DNA from: Candidatus Krumholzibacteriia bacterium
Lineage (GTDB): Bacteria > Krumholzibacteriota > Krumholzibacteriia > LZORAL124-64-63
Reading direction: 5' to 3'
DNA: 6,597 nucleotides
NCBI GenBank assembly: GCA_029935695.1
Contig: JAOZJV010000214.1
Location: forward strand, 1 to 6,597
The position numbers and the translations under genes are program-made. Below, piece by piece: positions 1 to 6,081 of this stretch (within the stretch, counting starts at the first letter, position 1; each line of letters opens with the position of its first letter). The notes under the pieces were generated by a model. It searched no databases and had not been told where the DNA came from. It worked only from the letters and a program-made list of their open reading frames with translations.

Positions 1-2
1 TC

Positions 3-704
3 TTGGATCCTGACACCAATCCTGCCGGAGCGGCTGATTTGATTCTGGTTAGTTCCGGTGCTGATCTTGCTCTGACTTTTGGCCAATTGAATAACACCTG
101 GATTCTGGCTGGCGATGGAGACGATTTGTTGAATCTGGTTTCTGCCGGCCCCGTCAACCGGGACAAGCACCAGCTGTGTGAAGATGAGTTGCGCGTCATT
201 GGCGTGGCGGCCAGCAGGTATTTCGAAGACCATGCCGCATTCCCCACCGGTGCTGGCGATTTGACTGATAATTATCTGGATGCGGGCATTGGTGGCGGAA
301 ATTTCATCGATCCCTGGAATACGTCTTATGTGCTGGCACAAACCGGGGGTGGGGGATCACCGTTGGTTTTCATGACCCGAAGTTTTGGTCCCAACCGCAG
401 CAATGATGAAGGTGGCAGCGATGATCTGACTCTCAACGTCAGCAGTGTGCCGCCGGGTCGTAAAGCCACTTTGTACAAGCTGGAAATTGCCCAGACCTTG
501 CTCAACAGCAATGGCTCTTTGGTTCTGAGCGGAGTTTGGGGAACGGACCTTTTAGCTTTGGGATTGGACACTTCTTTTGGTGCCGATGGCTGGGGACAAG
601 CTCTGCAAATCAATGCCAATTCACGCACGGTTTTTTCGGTGGGTCCGGATGGAAACGCCTCAGTGGTTTCGGATAATTTGCCGGTTGGAGTTGGCCCGAG
701 TTAG
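3..704 (+). CDS. Pseudopilin-like tandem-repeat protein (5' partial)
   Basis: This is the C-terminal 233 residues of a longer protein; the frame is open to the window edge, so the true start lies upstream. It contains repeated units resembling the C-terminal half of major pseudopilins (GspG). Unit tail A (about residues 1-54) has VSSGAD then GDGDDLLNLVS. Unit B (about 55-151) has a helix-like stretch ending ASRYFEDHAAFPTG, then DPWNTSYVLA (103-112), RSFGPN (126-131) and GGSDDLTLNVS (137-147). Unit C (about 152-233) has an amphipathic stretch, ADGWGQALQI (194-203) and FSVGPDGNAS (211-220). In GspG proteins a DPWGxPY motif and a following S-G-x-D-G...DD segment shape the C-terminal fold and its calcium site. 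No prepilin signal is visible here, so whether the full protein has one is unknown. The stop lies 80 nt before the PilM-like gene, same strand, so a shared operon is likely. A minor pilin, a tip protein or a secreted substrate are all possible. The repeat call is by eye. Confidence 0.6.
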   Translation: MDPDTNPAGAADLILVSSGADLALTFGQLNNTWILAGDGDDLLNLVSAGPVNRDKHQLCEDELRVIGVAASRYFEDHAAFPTGAGDLTDNYLDAGIGGGNFIDPWNTSYVLAQTGGGGSPLVFMTRSFGPNRSNDEGGSDDLTLNVSSVPPGRKATLYKLEIAQTLLNSNGSLVLSGVWGTDLLALGLDTSFGADGWGQALQINANSRTVFSVGPDGNASVVSDNLPVGVGPS

Positions 705-770
705 CAGCAATAACGGTATGGCGGTGGAAATGGCAACGGCGTTGAGAATTTTAATGGCTGGATACCAAGT

Positions 771-776
771 GGAAGG
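771..776 (+). promoter_or_regulatory. Ribosome binding site supporting a TTG start
   Basis: GGAAGG lies 8 nt upstream of the TTG at 785. It supports TTG as the start of the PilM-like gene. The next in-frame ATG, at 830, has its purine-rich stretch (819-827) only 2 nt away, and starting there would remove the first beta-strand of the ASKHA-like domain. Confidence 0.5.
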
Positions 777-784
777 TAAGTTCA

Positions 785-2305
785 TTGAGTAAGAAGTTTG
801 GTTACAGTATCAGATACCAGGAAGAGGTCATGACGGCCATGGGTGTGTCCCGGTTGAGTCATGGACGCTGGCGTATCGAAAATCTGGAACAAAACCAGGC
901 GGTCGGCGGACCCTCATCAACCCTGGCCAGGGATTTAGTCAAAAACCCTGAACGGTTGACCATGATGGTGCCTGGAGCAGAGGTACGAACATCCCTGATT
1001 TCTCTGCCCAAGCTGAAGAAAAAAGAGATGGGTTTGGCGGTCACCGGCTGGGTGGCCAGGGAAGAGTCTGCCGCCCAGGATGAGTGGTGTGTGTCCTGGC
1101 GTGAACGGCGAGATGATTCGCAAGCTGACGAAAAAAAGACCAAGGATATTTTCCTGCTCTACGCTCCCCGTGAGGATGTGGACCAGCAATTGGCCCTGAC
1201 GGAATTCTGGGGTGGTAAACCCCAGCGTATGCTGCCCGATTATATGATTTTAGACACAATGTTCCGCCGTTATCATCAGCAGGCCAAAAATCTGGCAGCC
1301 TGGAATATAGTTTTTCTCGGTAAGGATGAACATTTCCTCTGTGTTTCAACACCGGCGGGTCTTTTGCTGACGAGGCCTCTTCCTGCGGATCTTTCCGATG
1401 GTTCCGATGTCAGTGAATACCATGAGCGGCTGGCCACCGAAGTGGATCGGTCCATTTTCTTTGCCCGACAGACCGAGTTTAATCCGGACATCCAGGGCAT
1501 CATTGTTTGTGGTGATTCAGAATTAGCTCATGGGCTGATCGAGAAATTGAAGGAAGAGACTTCGGTACCAGCCGAGTATTGGAATCTGACGGATTGTTTT
1601 GAATGGGAAGGCGGCGAATTTAATTCCCAGCTCATTCTTCCGGCCATGGCAGCTGCCCTGGCACTCAAAAAATCCGATTTTAATCTCCTTCCCAAACAGT
1701 CACGTGCTCTGCTGGGCCCAGTGGCTCGCCGCCACCTGGTGTTGGCAGCATCCACCACCGCTGTGACCATGGTGACTATTCTGATGGTTGGGGGTTTTAT
1801 TACTGCGAAAGTTCAGGATCGATATCTGGACCGGGCTCGGCGTCAACTGGAACAAGCCAGCGGTCGGGCCCATGAAGCGGCGGAAATATATAAAGCACAG
1901 CGGGTGCTGATGACCAAAGAAGACCATATGGCGACTTTTGTCCAAAATGACACGGACTATGCCAGTGTGTTGTTGCATTTGGCTAATCTGACTCCGGGTC
2001 AAATAATCTACAAAGATCTGCGGCTGAAGAAAACCAATGACCAGCAGTTGGTTCTGTATTTGAGCGGTGAAAGCAAAGCGGACACGGTGGCTCAGGCCCA
2101 GCAATCATTTCTGGATTTTCAGGGCGCATTAAAAACCAGTGGCATGCTGGTGGCAGTGGGCGAGCCCCGCAAATTGGTGATCAGCACCAAATCCATCCAT
2201 GGGGTTGCGGTGAAAAAAGTAGAATTCAGTATGGAATATAGTGTGCAATTGGCAAATTCATCCCCCAGTGCCGTGGCTTCGATCATGGCCAGGGCAGAGA
2301 GGTAA
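785..2305 (+). CDS. PilM-PilN fusion, GspL-like inner-membrane assembly protein
   Basis: A 506-residue bitopic protein of the secretion/pilus alignment complex. Residues 1 to about 295 look like a PilM/GspL cytoplasmic domain (actin-like ASKHA fold): an initial strand (FGYSIRYQEEVMTAM), VPGAEVRTSLISLPKLKKKEM, a second-lobe strand NIVFLGKDEHFLCVSTPAGLLLTRPLP, VDRSIFFARQ, and IIVCGDSELAHGLIEKL with Gly243. The PilN-type NLLP motif is at 300-303. One transmembrane helix follows (about 318-341), then a charged coiled-coil-like stretch, then a periplasmic PilN-like ferredoxin-fold domain (about 395-500). In separate-gene systems PilM and PilN are two proteins; GspL has this joined layout. PilM normally carries an acidic DIG-type nucleotide loop near the N-terminus, and here the equivalent reads GYSIRY, so nucleotide binding is doubtful, as in GspL. 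It likely links the assembly ATPase to the periplasmic partners. The next gene starts 4 nt after its stop, which suggests translational coupling. Confidence 0.82.
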   Translation: MSKKFGYSIRYQEEVMTAMGVSRLSHGRWRIENLEQNQAVGGPSSTLARDLVKNPERLTMMVPGAEVRTSLISLPKLKKKEMGLAVTGWVAREESAAQDEWCVSWRERRDDSQADEKKTKDIFLLYAPREDVDQQLALTEFWGGKPQRMLPDYMILDTMFRRYHQQAKNLAAWNIVFLGKDEHFLCVSTPAGLLLTRPLPADLSDGSDVSEYHERLATEVDRSIFFARQTEFNPDIQGIIVCGDSELAHGLIEKLKEETSVPAEYWNLTDCFEWEGGEFNSQLILPAMAAALALKKSDFNLLPKQSRALLGPVARRHLVLAASTTAVTMVTILMVGGFITAKVQDRYLDRARRQLEQASGRAHEAAEIYKAQRVLMTKEDHMATFVQNDTDYASVLLHLANLTPGQIIYKDLRLKKTNDQQLVLYLSGESKADTVAQAQQSFLDFQGALKTSGMLVAVGEPRKLVISTKSIHGVAVKKVEFSMEYSVQLANSSPSAVASIMARAER

Positions 2306-2309
2306 ACCG

Positions 2310-2981
2310 ATGCTCCAACGAAAAACCAAAGCAATTGGTTTGTTGAAGGATTCCAGGTTCCGGTGGGGAATGCTGGTGGGAATATGGAGTGTGTTTGTGC
2401 TGACGGTGGTGATTCCCACCTGGCAGGGAGTCATGACCCGGAACAGGGAGATTGATGATCTCGAAGTTCGGCTGGCCACCATGGACGACTGGACAGTTGC
2501 CGGCATGTGGTTGGCTCCGTCGGTTAACGCCCGGACACTACCGGTGAACAGTGCTTTCAGCCGTCTCTTTCCGACCCAGCGCAGACGGGAAGAGTTGTTT
2601 CTCTCCCTGGCGCAGGTTGCAGACCACAGTCGTGTCGAAAATTTTGCCCTCAGTGAAGCCAGTTCTTCGGGTATGACCGAGAATGATGTTTGGAGCGATG
2701 GCACCACCATGGCTCAGAATGACAATGCCCCGCCCACTGGTGATAGTCCTTCGGCCATGGGCAATACCATGTCCATAAAAATTCCCAAGGTGGAATTGTT
2801 TCCCTATCGGGTGATAGCCGAGTTTCACGGAGACTACCAACGTGCAGCTTTATTCATGAGTGGTTTGAAAAACATTGAACGGGCCTTGCAGGTCCACAGC
2901 CTGGTGATTCATCCTGAAAAGGATGGTATCCAGGTGAAACTGGAGCTTGATGTTTATGTCAGCAAAACAAGTCAGTCTTAA
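2310..2981 (+). CDS. PilO/GspM-like inner-membrane assembly protein
   Basis: A 223-residue bitopic protein. A short basic cytoplasmic N-terminus (QRKTKAIGLLKDSRFR) precedes one transmembrane helix (about 19-38) and a heptad-like stretch (RNREIDDLEVRLATMDDW), the usual PilO start. The C-terminal domain (about 157-218) carries the PilO signature: VELFPYRVIAEFHGDYQRAALFMSGLKN, then a strand IERALQVHSLVIHP and a final KLELDVYV strand. A Ser/Asp/Asn-rich loop (about 113-150) separates it from the helical part. PilO and GspM dimerise with PilN and GspL in the periplasm, and the same partnership with the upstream fusion protein is inferred. The ATG at 2310 is preceded by GAGAGG with 7 nt spacing; an in-frame GTG at 2241 lies inside the previous gene and gives a non-family N-terminus, so it was not used. 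The 3' end overlaps the next gene. Sequence similarity across this family is low, so GspM and PilO are equally fair names. Confidence 0.78.
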   Translation: MLQRKTKAIGLLKDSRFRWGMLVGIWSVFVLTVVIPTWQGVMTRNREIDDLEVRLATMDDWTVAGMWLAPSVNARTLPVNSAFSRLFPTQRRREELFLSLAQVADHSRVENFALSEASSSGMTENDVWSDGTTMAQNDNAPPTGDSPSAMGNTMSIKIPKVELFPYRVIAEFHGDYQRAALFMSGLKNIERALQVHSLVIHPEKDGIQVKLELDVYVSKTSQS

Positions 2982-3561
2982 AAGCCCGATCACCATCGCC
3001 GTGGTGATGGTGCTTCTCGTTGGGGTGGTTTTCCTGAACGTGAACACCTTTGGGGGCAAAGGCAAAAAAACTTCTCGAGGGTATCGGGTTCAGGCTCACC
3101 CGCCGGTTCCATTGGATGCGGTGAGTTTGGCGGTTTATGAAACTCAACGGCCAAATTCGGGAACAAAAAAAGCATCGGTTTTTTCTGCCCATGGTTTGGT
3201 GCGAGATCCTTTTTTATCGCAGCAGAATCCAACCGTAACCATGGCCAATACTGCACCAAAGGTTGGGCAAACCCCCAAAGGAAATCAGCAGAAAACCCAA
3301 TCTTTGGAATGTTCGGCCATCATGTTGGGCGGGACCAAGTCCGTGGCCATCATCAATGGTGAAGGCTATCACATTGGTCAAAAAATTCGCAACATGACCC
3401 TGACCGCTGTAGATGCCGATGGAGTGACTTTGCGCAAAGCAGATGGTTCCTCAACGCACCTGGCTGTGGGTGTTCAGGAAGAAGAGAGCCAATCCTACCG
3501 GGTCGTAACCCGGAGCAGAAAAATAGAAGACCAGGGCCGCACGCGCCTGGTGGATCAATAA
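2956..3561 (+). CDS. GspC/PilP-like HR-domain protein
   Basis: A 201-residue protein with a single N-terminal transmembrane helix (about 11-31), a basic and Pro-rich periplasmic linker, a RDPF motif (83-86) and a compact beta domain (about 117-171). That domain reads LECSAIMLGGTKSVAIING, then EGYHIGQKI, LTAVDADGVTLRKADG and THLAV. The order G-x-A-I-ING...GQxI...V..DGVTLR is that of the GspC homology region and of PilP. In known systems this domain touches the N0 domain of the secretin and so joins the inner-membrane complex to the outer-membrane pore. PilP is usually a lipoprotein; no lipobox is seen and a membrane helix is present, so the anchoring is GspC-like. A charged tail follows (about 174-201). 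The start is uncertain: ATG at 2956 has GGAG 10 nt upstream, while ATG at 2950 has it at 4 nt. Either way the gene overlaps the PilO-like gene by 26-32 nt. Confidence 0.75.
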   Translation: MSAKQVSLKSPITIAVVMVLLVGVVFLNVNTFGGKGKKTSRGYRVQAHPPVPLDAVSLAVYETQRPNSGTKKASVFSAHGLVRDPFLSQQNPTVTMANTAPKVGQTPKGNQQKTQSLECSAIMLGGTKSVAIINGEGYHIGQKIRNMTLTAVDADGVTLRKADGSSTHLAVGVQEEESQSYRVVTRSRKIEDQGRTRLVDQ

Positions 3562-3579
3562 CAAGGAAGGGAATCCGAA

Positions 3580-5088
3580 ATGAAGAGGCTCAGTTTGTTG
3601 ATTCGGGGAACACTGCTGATGACGGCAATGCTCCTGCTGGTCAGCCCGGCGCATGCCGCCGAGGACTGGACTGAAGGCCGTCCACCAGTGACCATCGTAA
3701 CCAATGGTTGGGTAGGTGTGCGGGATATCCTGCGCAATGTGGCAGCCAATACGGAGCTGGGGTTGCAGATGGCCCCCGATGTGGCGGGCAAGGTCAACGT
3801 CCACCTGCAGGATGTTCCAGTGGACCGCGCGTTGGATGCCCTCCTGGCCCCCGCCGACCTGGGCTACGAAGTAGTGGATGGTGTTCTGGTTGTCTATAAA
3901 CAGGGCATGGTCACCCGTTGGATCACTTTCGACTATCCGGTTACCGAGCGCGAGGGCCGCGGTGAATTGGAAGTCTCTGCCAGCAGCAGCGGATCTTCGG
4001 GTTCAGGCGGTGGCAGTGGCGGCAGCAGCGGTGGCCAATCCGGCACCAATAAAAGCCACGTGACCAGCACTGCCACCATGAGCGTTTGGCCGGGGGTTAT
4101 GGAATCACTTGAAGTCATTATTTTCAAGGATCCGGGACTTATTAGGAATTCAGGTGGACAAGAGGGCAATCTGGCCATCAATCTTTCCGATTCCGAAGGG
4201 CGCACCCTGGTGGTCAATCCCATGGCCAGCATGGTGATGGTTACGGCCGAGTGGAATCGGGTCAACCAGGCTGAGCAGCTGTTGGCACGCCTGGAAGAGT
4301 CGCTTCAGCGGCAGGTGGCCATCGAAGTGAAAATCATGGAGGTGTACCTCGATGATGAAACTCAAACCGGCATCAACTGGAATGTCCTGAATCTGAATTC
4401 AGATATTGGAAATATTGGTCTTAATACTTTGGATGCTGCACAGCATATTTCAGATGATTTTTTCCAATTTACCCTTGATTCGAAACATGTGGCCGGGGTG
4501 ATCGAGGCCATCAGCACCAGTGGCGATATCAACACTGTCAGCACCCCAAAAATCACCACGCTGAACAATCAGAAAGCGGTGGTCCGCATTGTCACGGAGC
4601 AGGTCTTTTATGAATCCCAGGTGGAGCCTGCCATTATTTCCGATGGTGTGGCCTCGGAACCGGTGATCAACTACACCTCTCGCACCTATCCCGTGGGTGT
4701 GGTGCTGGATGTCACTCCGCAAGTGGGTCAGGATCGAATTATCACTTTGAATGTTCACCCGACCATCAGCGACATTGTGGGCATTGCCGAAAGCCCCAAC
4801 CTGGACACGGCACCTATTCTTTCCATTCGTGAGTTGGACACAGTGGGCAAGGTTCGCGATGGCCAAACCCTGGTCATTGCCGGGTTGATGAGCGAACGCA
4901 CCAACACCCGGCGCACTGGCGTACCGATTCTGAAGGACTTGCCTCTGCTGGGTTATCTCTTTGGCAAAACTTCCAGTAAGAAAGTGAACATCGAGTTGGT
5001 CATGCTGCTTACCCCGGTGATCATGGATGGCAAGCGCGTGGAGGAAGTGGCCCAGTCAGAAGAAAAGAGAGTGAAGGATCGGATGTAG
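3580..5088 (+). CDS. Outer-membrane secretin, MshL/PilQ/GspD family
   Basis: A 502-residue secretin subunit; secretins assemble into a multimeric outer-membrane channel. A Sec signal peptide (about residues 1-27) has a basic start (MKRLSLLIRG), a hydrophobic core and a cleavage site after SPAHA. Residues about 36-110 form an N0/STN-like domain (VRDILRNVAANTELGLQMAP, VDRALDALLAPADLGYEVVD). Next come a FDYPVTEREGRGELEVS strand and a Ser/Gly-rich linker (133-155). A ring-building domain (about 158-244) includes VWPGVMESLEVII and RTLVVNPMASMVMVTAEWNRV. The secretin core runs from Q245 (QVAIEVKIMEVYLDD) through STPKITTLNNQKAVVRI to the signature VPILKDLPLLGYLFG (448-462), ending LVMLLTPVIM. The short N-terminus and the R-E-G-R...linker...W order resemble MshL more than classical GspD. 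No C-terminal pilotin-binding tail is obvious. The ATG at 3580 follows AGGAAGG by 9 nt, and the gap to the preceding gene is 18 nt. It is the last gene of the run, followed by a hairpin. Confidence 0.92.
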   Translation: MKRLSLLIRGTLLMTAMLLLVSPAHAAEDWTEGRPPVTIVTNGWVGVRDILRNVAANTELGLQMAPDVAGKVNVHLQDVPVDRALDALLAPADLGYEVVDGVLVVYKQGMVTRWITFDYPVTEREGRGELEVSASSSGSSGSGGGSGGSSGGQSGTNKSHVTSTATMSVWPGVMESLEVIIFKDPGLIRNSGGQEGNLAINLSDSEGRTLVVNPMASMVMVTAEWNRVNQAEQLLARLEESLQRQVAIEVKIMEVYLDDETQTGINWNVLNLNSDIGNIGLNTLDAAQHISDDFFQFTLDSKHVAGVIEAISTSGDINTVSTPKITTLNNQKAVVRIVTEQVFYESQVEPAIISDGVASEPVINYTSRTYPVGVVLDVTPQVGQDRIITLNVHPTISDIVGIAESPNLDTAPILSIRELDTVGKVRDGQTLVIAGLMSERTNTRRTGVPILKDLPLLGYLFGKTSSKKVNIELVMLLTPVIMDGKRVEEVAQSEEKRVKDRM

Positions 5089-5110
5089 TCCAGAGATTTT
5101 GCCTGCACAG

Positions 5111-5140
5111 AAAAAGCGCCCGGTTCAGGTGAACCGGGCG
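5111..5140 (-). terminator. Rho-independent terminator between convergent genes
   Basis: A perfect 10-bp stem (5117-5126 with 5131-5140; arms CGCCCGGTTC and GAACCGGGCG) with a 4-nt loop. Read on the minus strand it is followed, after one base, by five T (complement of 5111-5115), a classical terminator for the pseudopilin gene that ends at 5168. On the plus strand it lies 28 nt after the secretin stop and is followed by GTTGTGGTTT, a weaker T-rich tail, so it may act in both directions. Confidence 0.8.
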
Positions 5141-5167
5141 GTTGTGGTTTGAAAACTGGTGGCAAAA

Positions 5168-5836
5168 TCAGTTGGTGATGCTGATCACAGTACCAACATC
5201 ATCACCTTGGATTTCTTCCGAGGTAGCATCTTCGAAACCTGTTTCCCATAATCCATTGGGACCTGCACTCAAGGCAAAAATCTTGTGTCTGACGGTGCCG
5301 CTGTAGGCTCCCTGGAAATATTGACTGTTGACGATGTAGGCATTTCCCCAGGGATCATCAAATGAATAGCTTTCAACATAAGGACCTCTCCAGGCGCCTT
5401 TGCCGGAGGTGGGCCAGTCGCCACCTGATTCATTTTGGTCTACACCGGTAACCGAAGAGTTATTATCGGCATTGTTGAAATACAGATAGTCGCCCAGAGG
5501 CTTGGTTGTACCGTAAGTACCCCAGTTAGCTGCACCACCTGCGGCATCGGGTCCGGCTCCCAGTGCAACATTTGTACTGCTGAGAACTCGGTCGACAGCA
5601 TTTCCACTGGGACCATCGGCATTTGTGATGGGCCATTTGCCCACATCTTTATAATAGCTGAGAACAGCCGTAGCGATAACTTCAGTCTCATTCTGGGCTT
5701 TGCTGATTTTGGCATCTCCCAGATGACGGAAGACCATCGGACTCATGGCCGCCGCAAAAATTGCCACAATGGCAACGGCGATCACGATCTCAATGAGGGT
5801 GAATCCTCTGCGGTTAAAATTTCTGGTGCTCTTCAT
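5168..5836 (-). CDS. Prepilin-type pseudopilin, GspG-like
   Basis: A 222-residue fibre subunit. It has a class III (prepilin) signal: leader MKSTRNFNRRG, predicted cut after Gly11, mature start FTLIE with Phe+1 and Glu+5, then a hydrophobic helix (about 12-35) that anchors it in the inner membrane before assembly. The amphipathic helix continues through HLGDAKISKAQNETEVIATAVLSYYKDVGKWP, the GspG pattern. Residues about 70-150 form a long Gly/Asn/Ser/Asp-rich insertion not usual in GspG, whose typical length is about 140-150. The C-terminal half resumes the family pattern: DPWGNAY (161-167), IFALSAGPNG (186-195) and GDDVG (211-215), which in GspG frame a calcium-binding loop; binding here is inferred. 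AAAGGG lies 8 nt before the ATG. It is convergent with the secretin operon and stands alone, so it probably has its own promoter, allowing the high expression a major subunit needs. Cleavage needs a prepilin peptidase that is not encoded in the window. Confidence 0.88.
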   Translation of the reverse strand: MKSTRNFNRRGFTLIEIVIAVAIVAIFAAAMSPMVFRHLGDAKISKAQNETEVIATAVLSYYKDVGKWPITNADGPSGNAVDRVLSSTNVALGAGPDAAGGAANWGTYGTTKPLGDYLYFNNADNNSSVTGVDQNESGGDWPTSGKGAWRGPYVESYSFDDPWGNAYIVNSQYFQGAYSGTVRHKIFALSAGPNGLWETGFEDATSEEIQGDDVGTVISITN

Positions 5837-5859
5837 GACCGAATCCCTTTCGAATTATT

Positions 5860-5928
5860 CACGGGCTTTTCGCCCGCGAGGCCTCTCTCGGAGGTTTGGG
5901 CGATATGGCCTCCCAAAGAGAAGCCCAA
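5860..5928 (-). promoter_or_regulatory. Structured 5' leader of the pseudopilin gene (putative)
   Basis: Read on the minus strand, this stretch ends 23 nt before the pseudopilin ATG and contains several complementary segments. A 7-bp hairpin with a GAAAA loop lies at 5860-5878, next to the ribosome binding site. Upstream, 5896-5901 can pair with 5923-5928 (TTGGGC/GCCCAA). Alternatively 5895-5900 pairs with 5912-5917, or 5890-5894 with 5909-5913, or GAGGCC at 5878-5883 with GGCCTC at 5907-5912. Some of these exclude each other, as in switching leaders. I do not recognise the conserved cores of the known c-di-GMP riboswitches. It may be a cis-regulatory RNA, or only a stable untranslated region that protects an abundant mRNA. 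Confidence 0.3.
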
Positions 5929-6022
5929 CTTACTAGGATATTCGGCATGGAATTGTAAATCTTAAGTGAGGAATTTCTTTAAATGTACAATACGGGGACT
6001 TTTTTGATGCAATAATACACCT

Positions 6023-6046
6023 GCGATTCCCGCCGGCGGGAATCGC
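6023..6046 (-). terminator. 24-bp perfect palindrome, possible terminator
   Basis: Arms GCGATTCCCGCC and GGCGGGAATCGC form an uninterrupted palindrome; as RNA it would give a 10-bp stem with a CCGG loop. It lies 35 nt beyond the stop of the dehydrogenase gene on the minus strand, the right place for its terminator. No T-run follows closely on either strand, although the minus strand continues AGGTGTATTATTG. A protein-binding site or a dispersed palindromic repeat are alternatives. It also sits upstream of the pseudopilin gene, where it could shield that promoter from read-through. Confidence 0.45.
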
Positions 6047-6081
6047 CCTGTTAGCGATAATCATTGATGGGGTGAGGTTAG

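Noticed and set aside
718..792. A 24-codon reading frame on the plus strand (MAVEMATALRILMAGY...) whose stop overlaps the TTG start of the PilM-like gene.
   Set aside because: No ribosome binding site lies before the ATG, there is no recognisable family, and the length is within chance; a role in translational coupling is possible but unsupported.
2241..2309. An upstream GTG start for the PilO-like gene that would add 23 residues.
   Set aside because: The extra residues are Pro/Trp-rich and overlap the PilMN gene; the ATG at 2310 has a well-placed GAGAGG and gives the normal basic-then-membrane-helix start.
4450..4866. A minus-strand open frame of 138 codons within the secretin gene.
   Set aside because: It is His/Asp-rich and lies fully inside the conserved secretin core; it is an antisense shadow.
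5859..5948. A possible 29-residue leader peptide on the minus strand before the pseudopilin gene.
   Set aside because: It has no ribosome binding site and no run of a regulatory amino acid, and its sequence is explained by the structured leader.
5952..5957. TACAAT on the minus strand as a sigma-70 -10 box for the pseudopilin gene.
   Set aside because: It matches TATAAT at 5 of 6 positions, but no -35-like hexamer occurs 16-18 nt upstream (AAAGAA there), so it is not supported as a promoter.
5435..5965. A long plus-strand open frame opposite the pseudopilin gene.
   Set aside because: The minus-strand frame has a clear prepilin signal and GspG motifs; the plus-strand translation is Cys/Ile-rich with no family pattern, so it is a shadow.
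6009..6021. A sigma-54-like element on the minus strand (GG...TTGC) upstream of the pseudopilin gene.
   Set aside because: The GG and GC are separated by 9 nt, not the required 10, and the -24 side lacks the CAC of TGGCAC.
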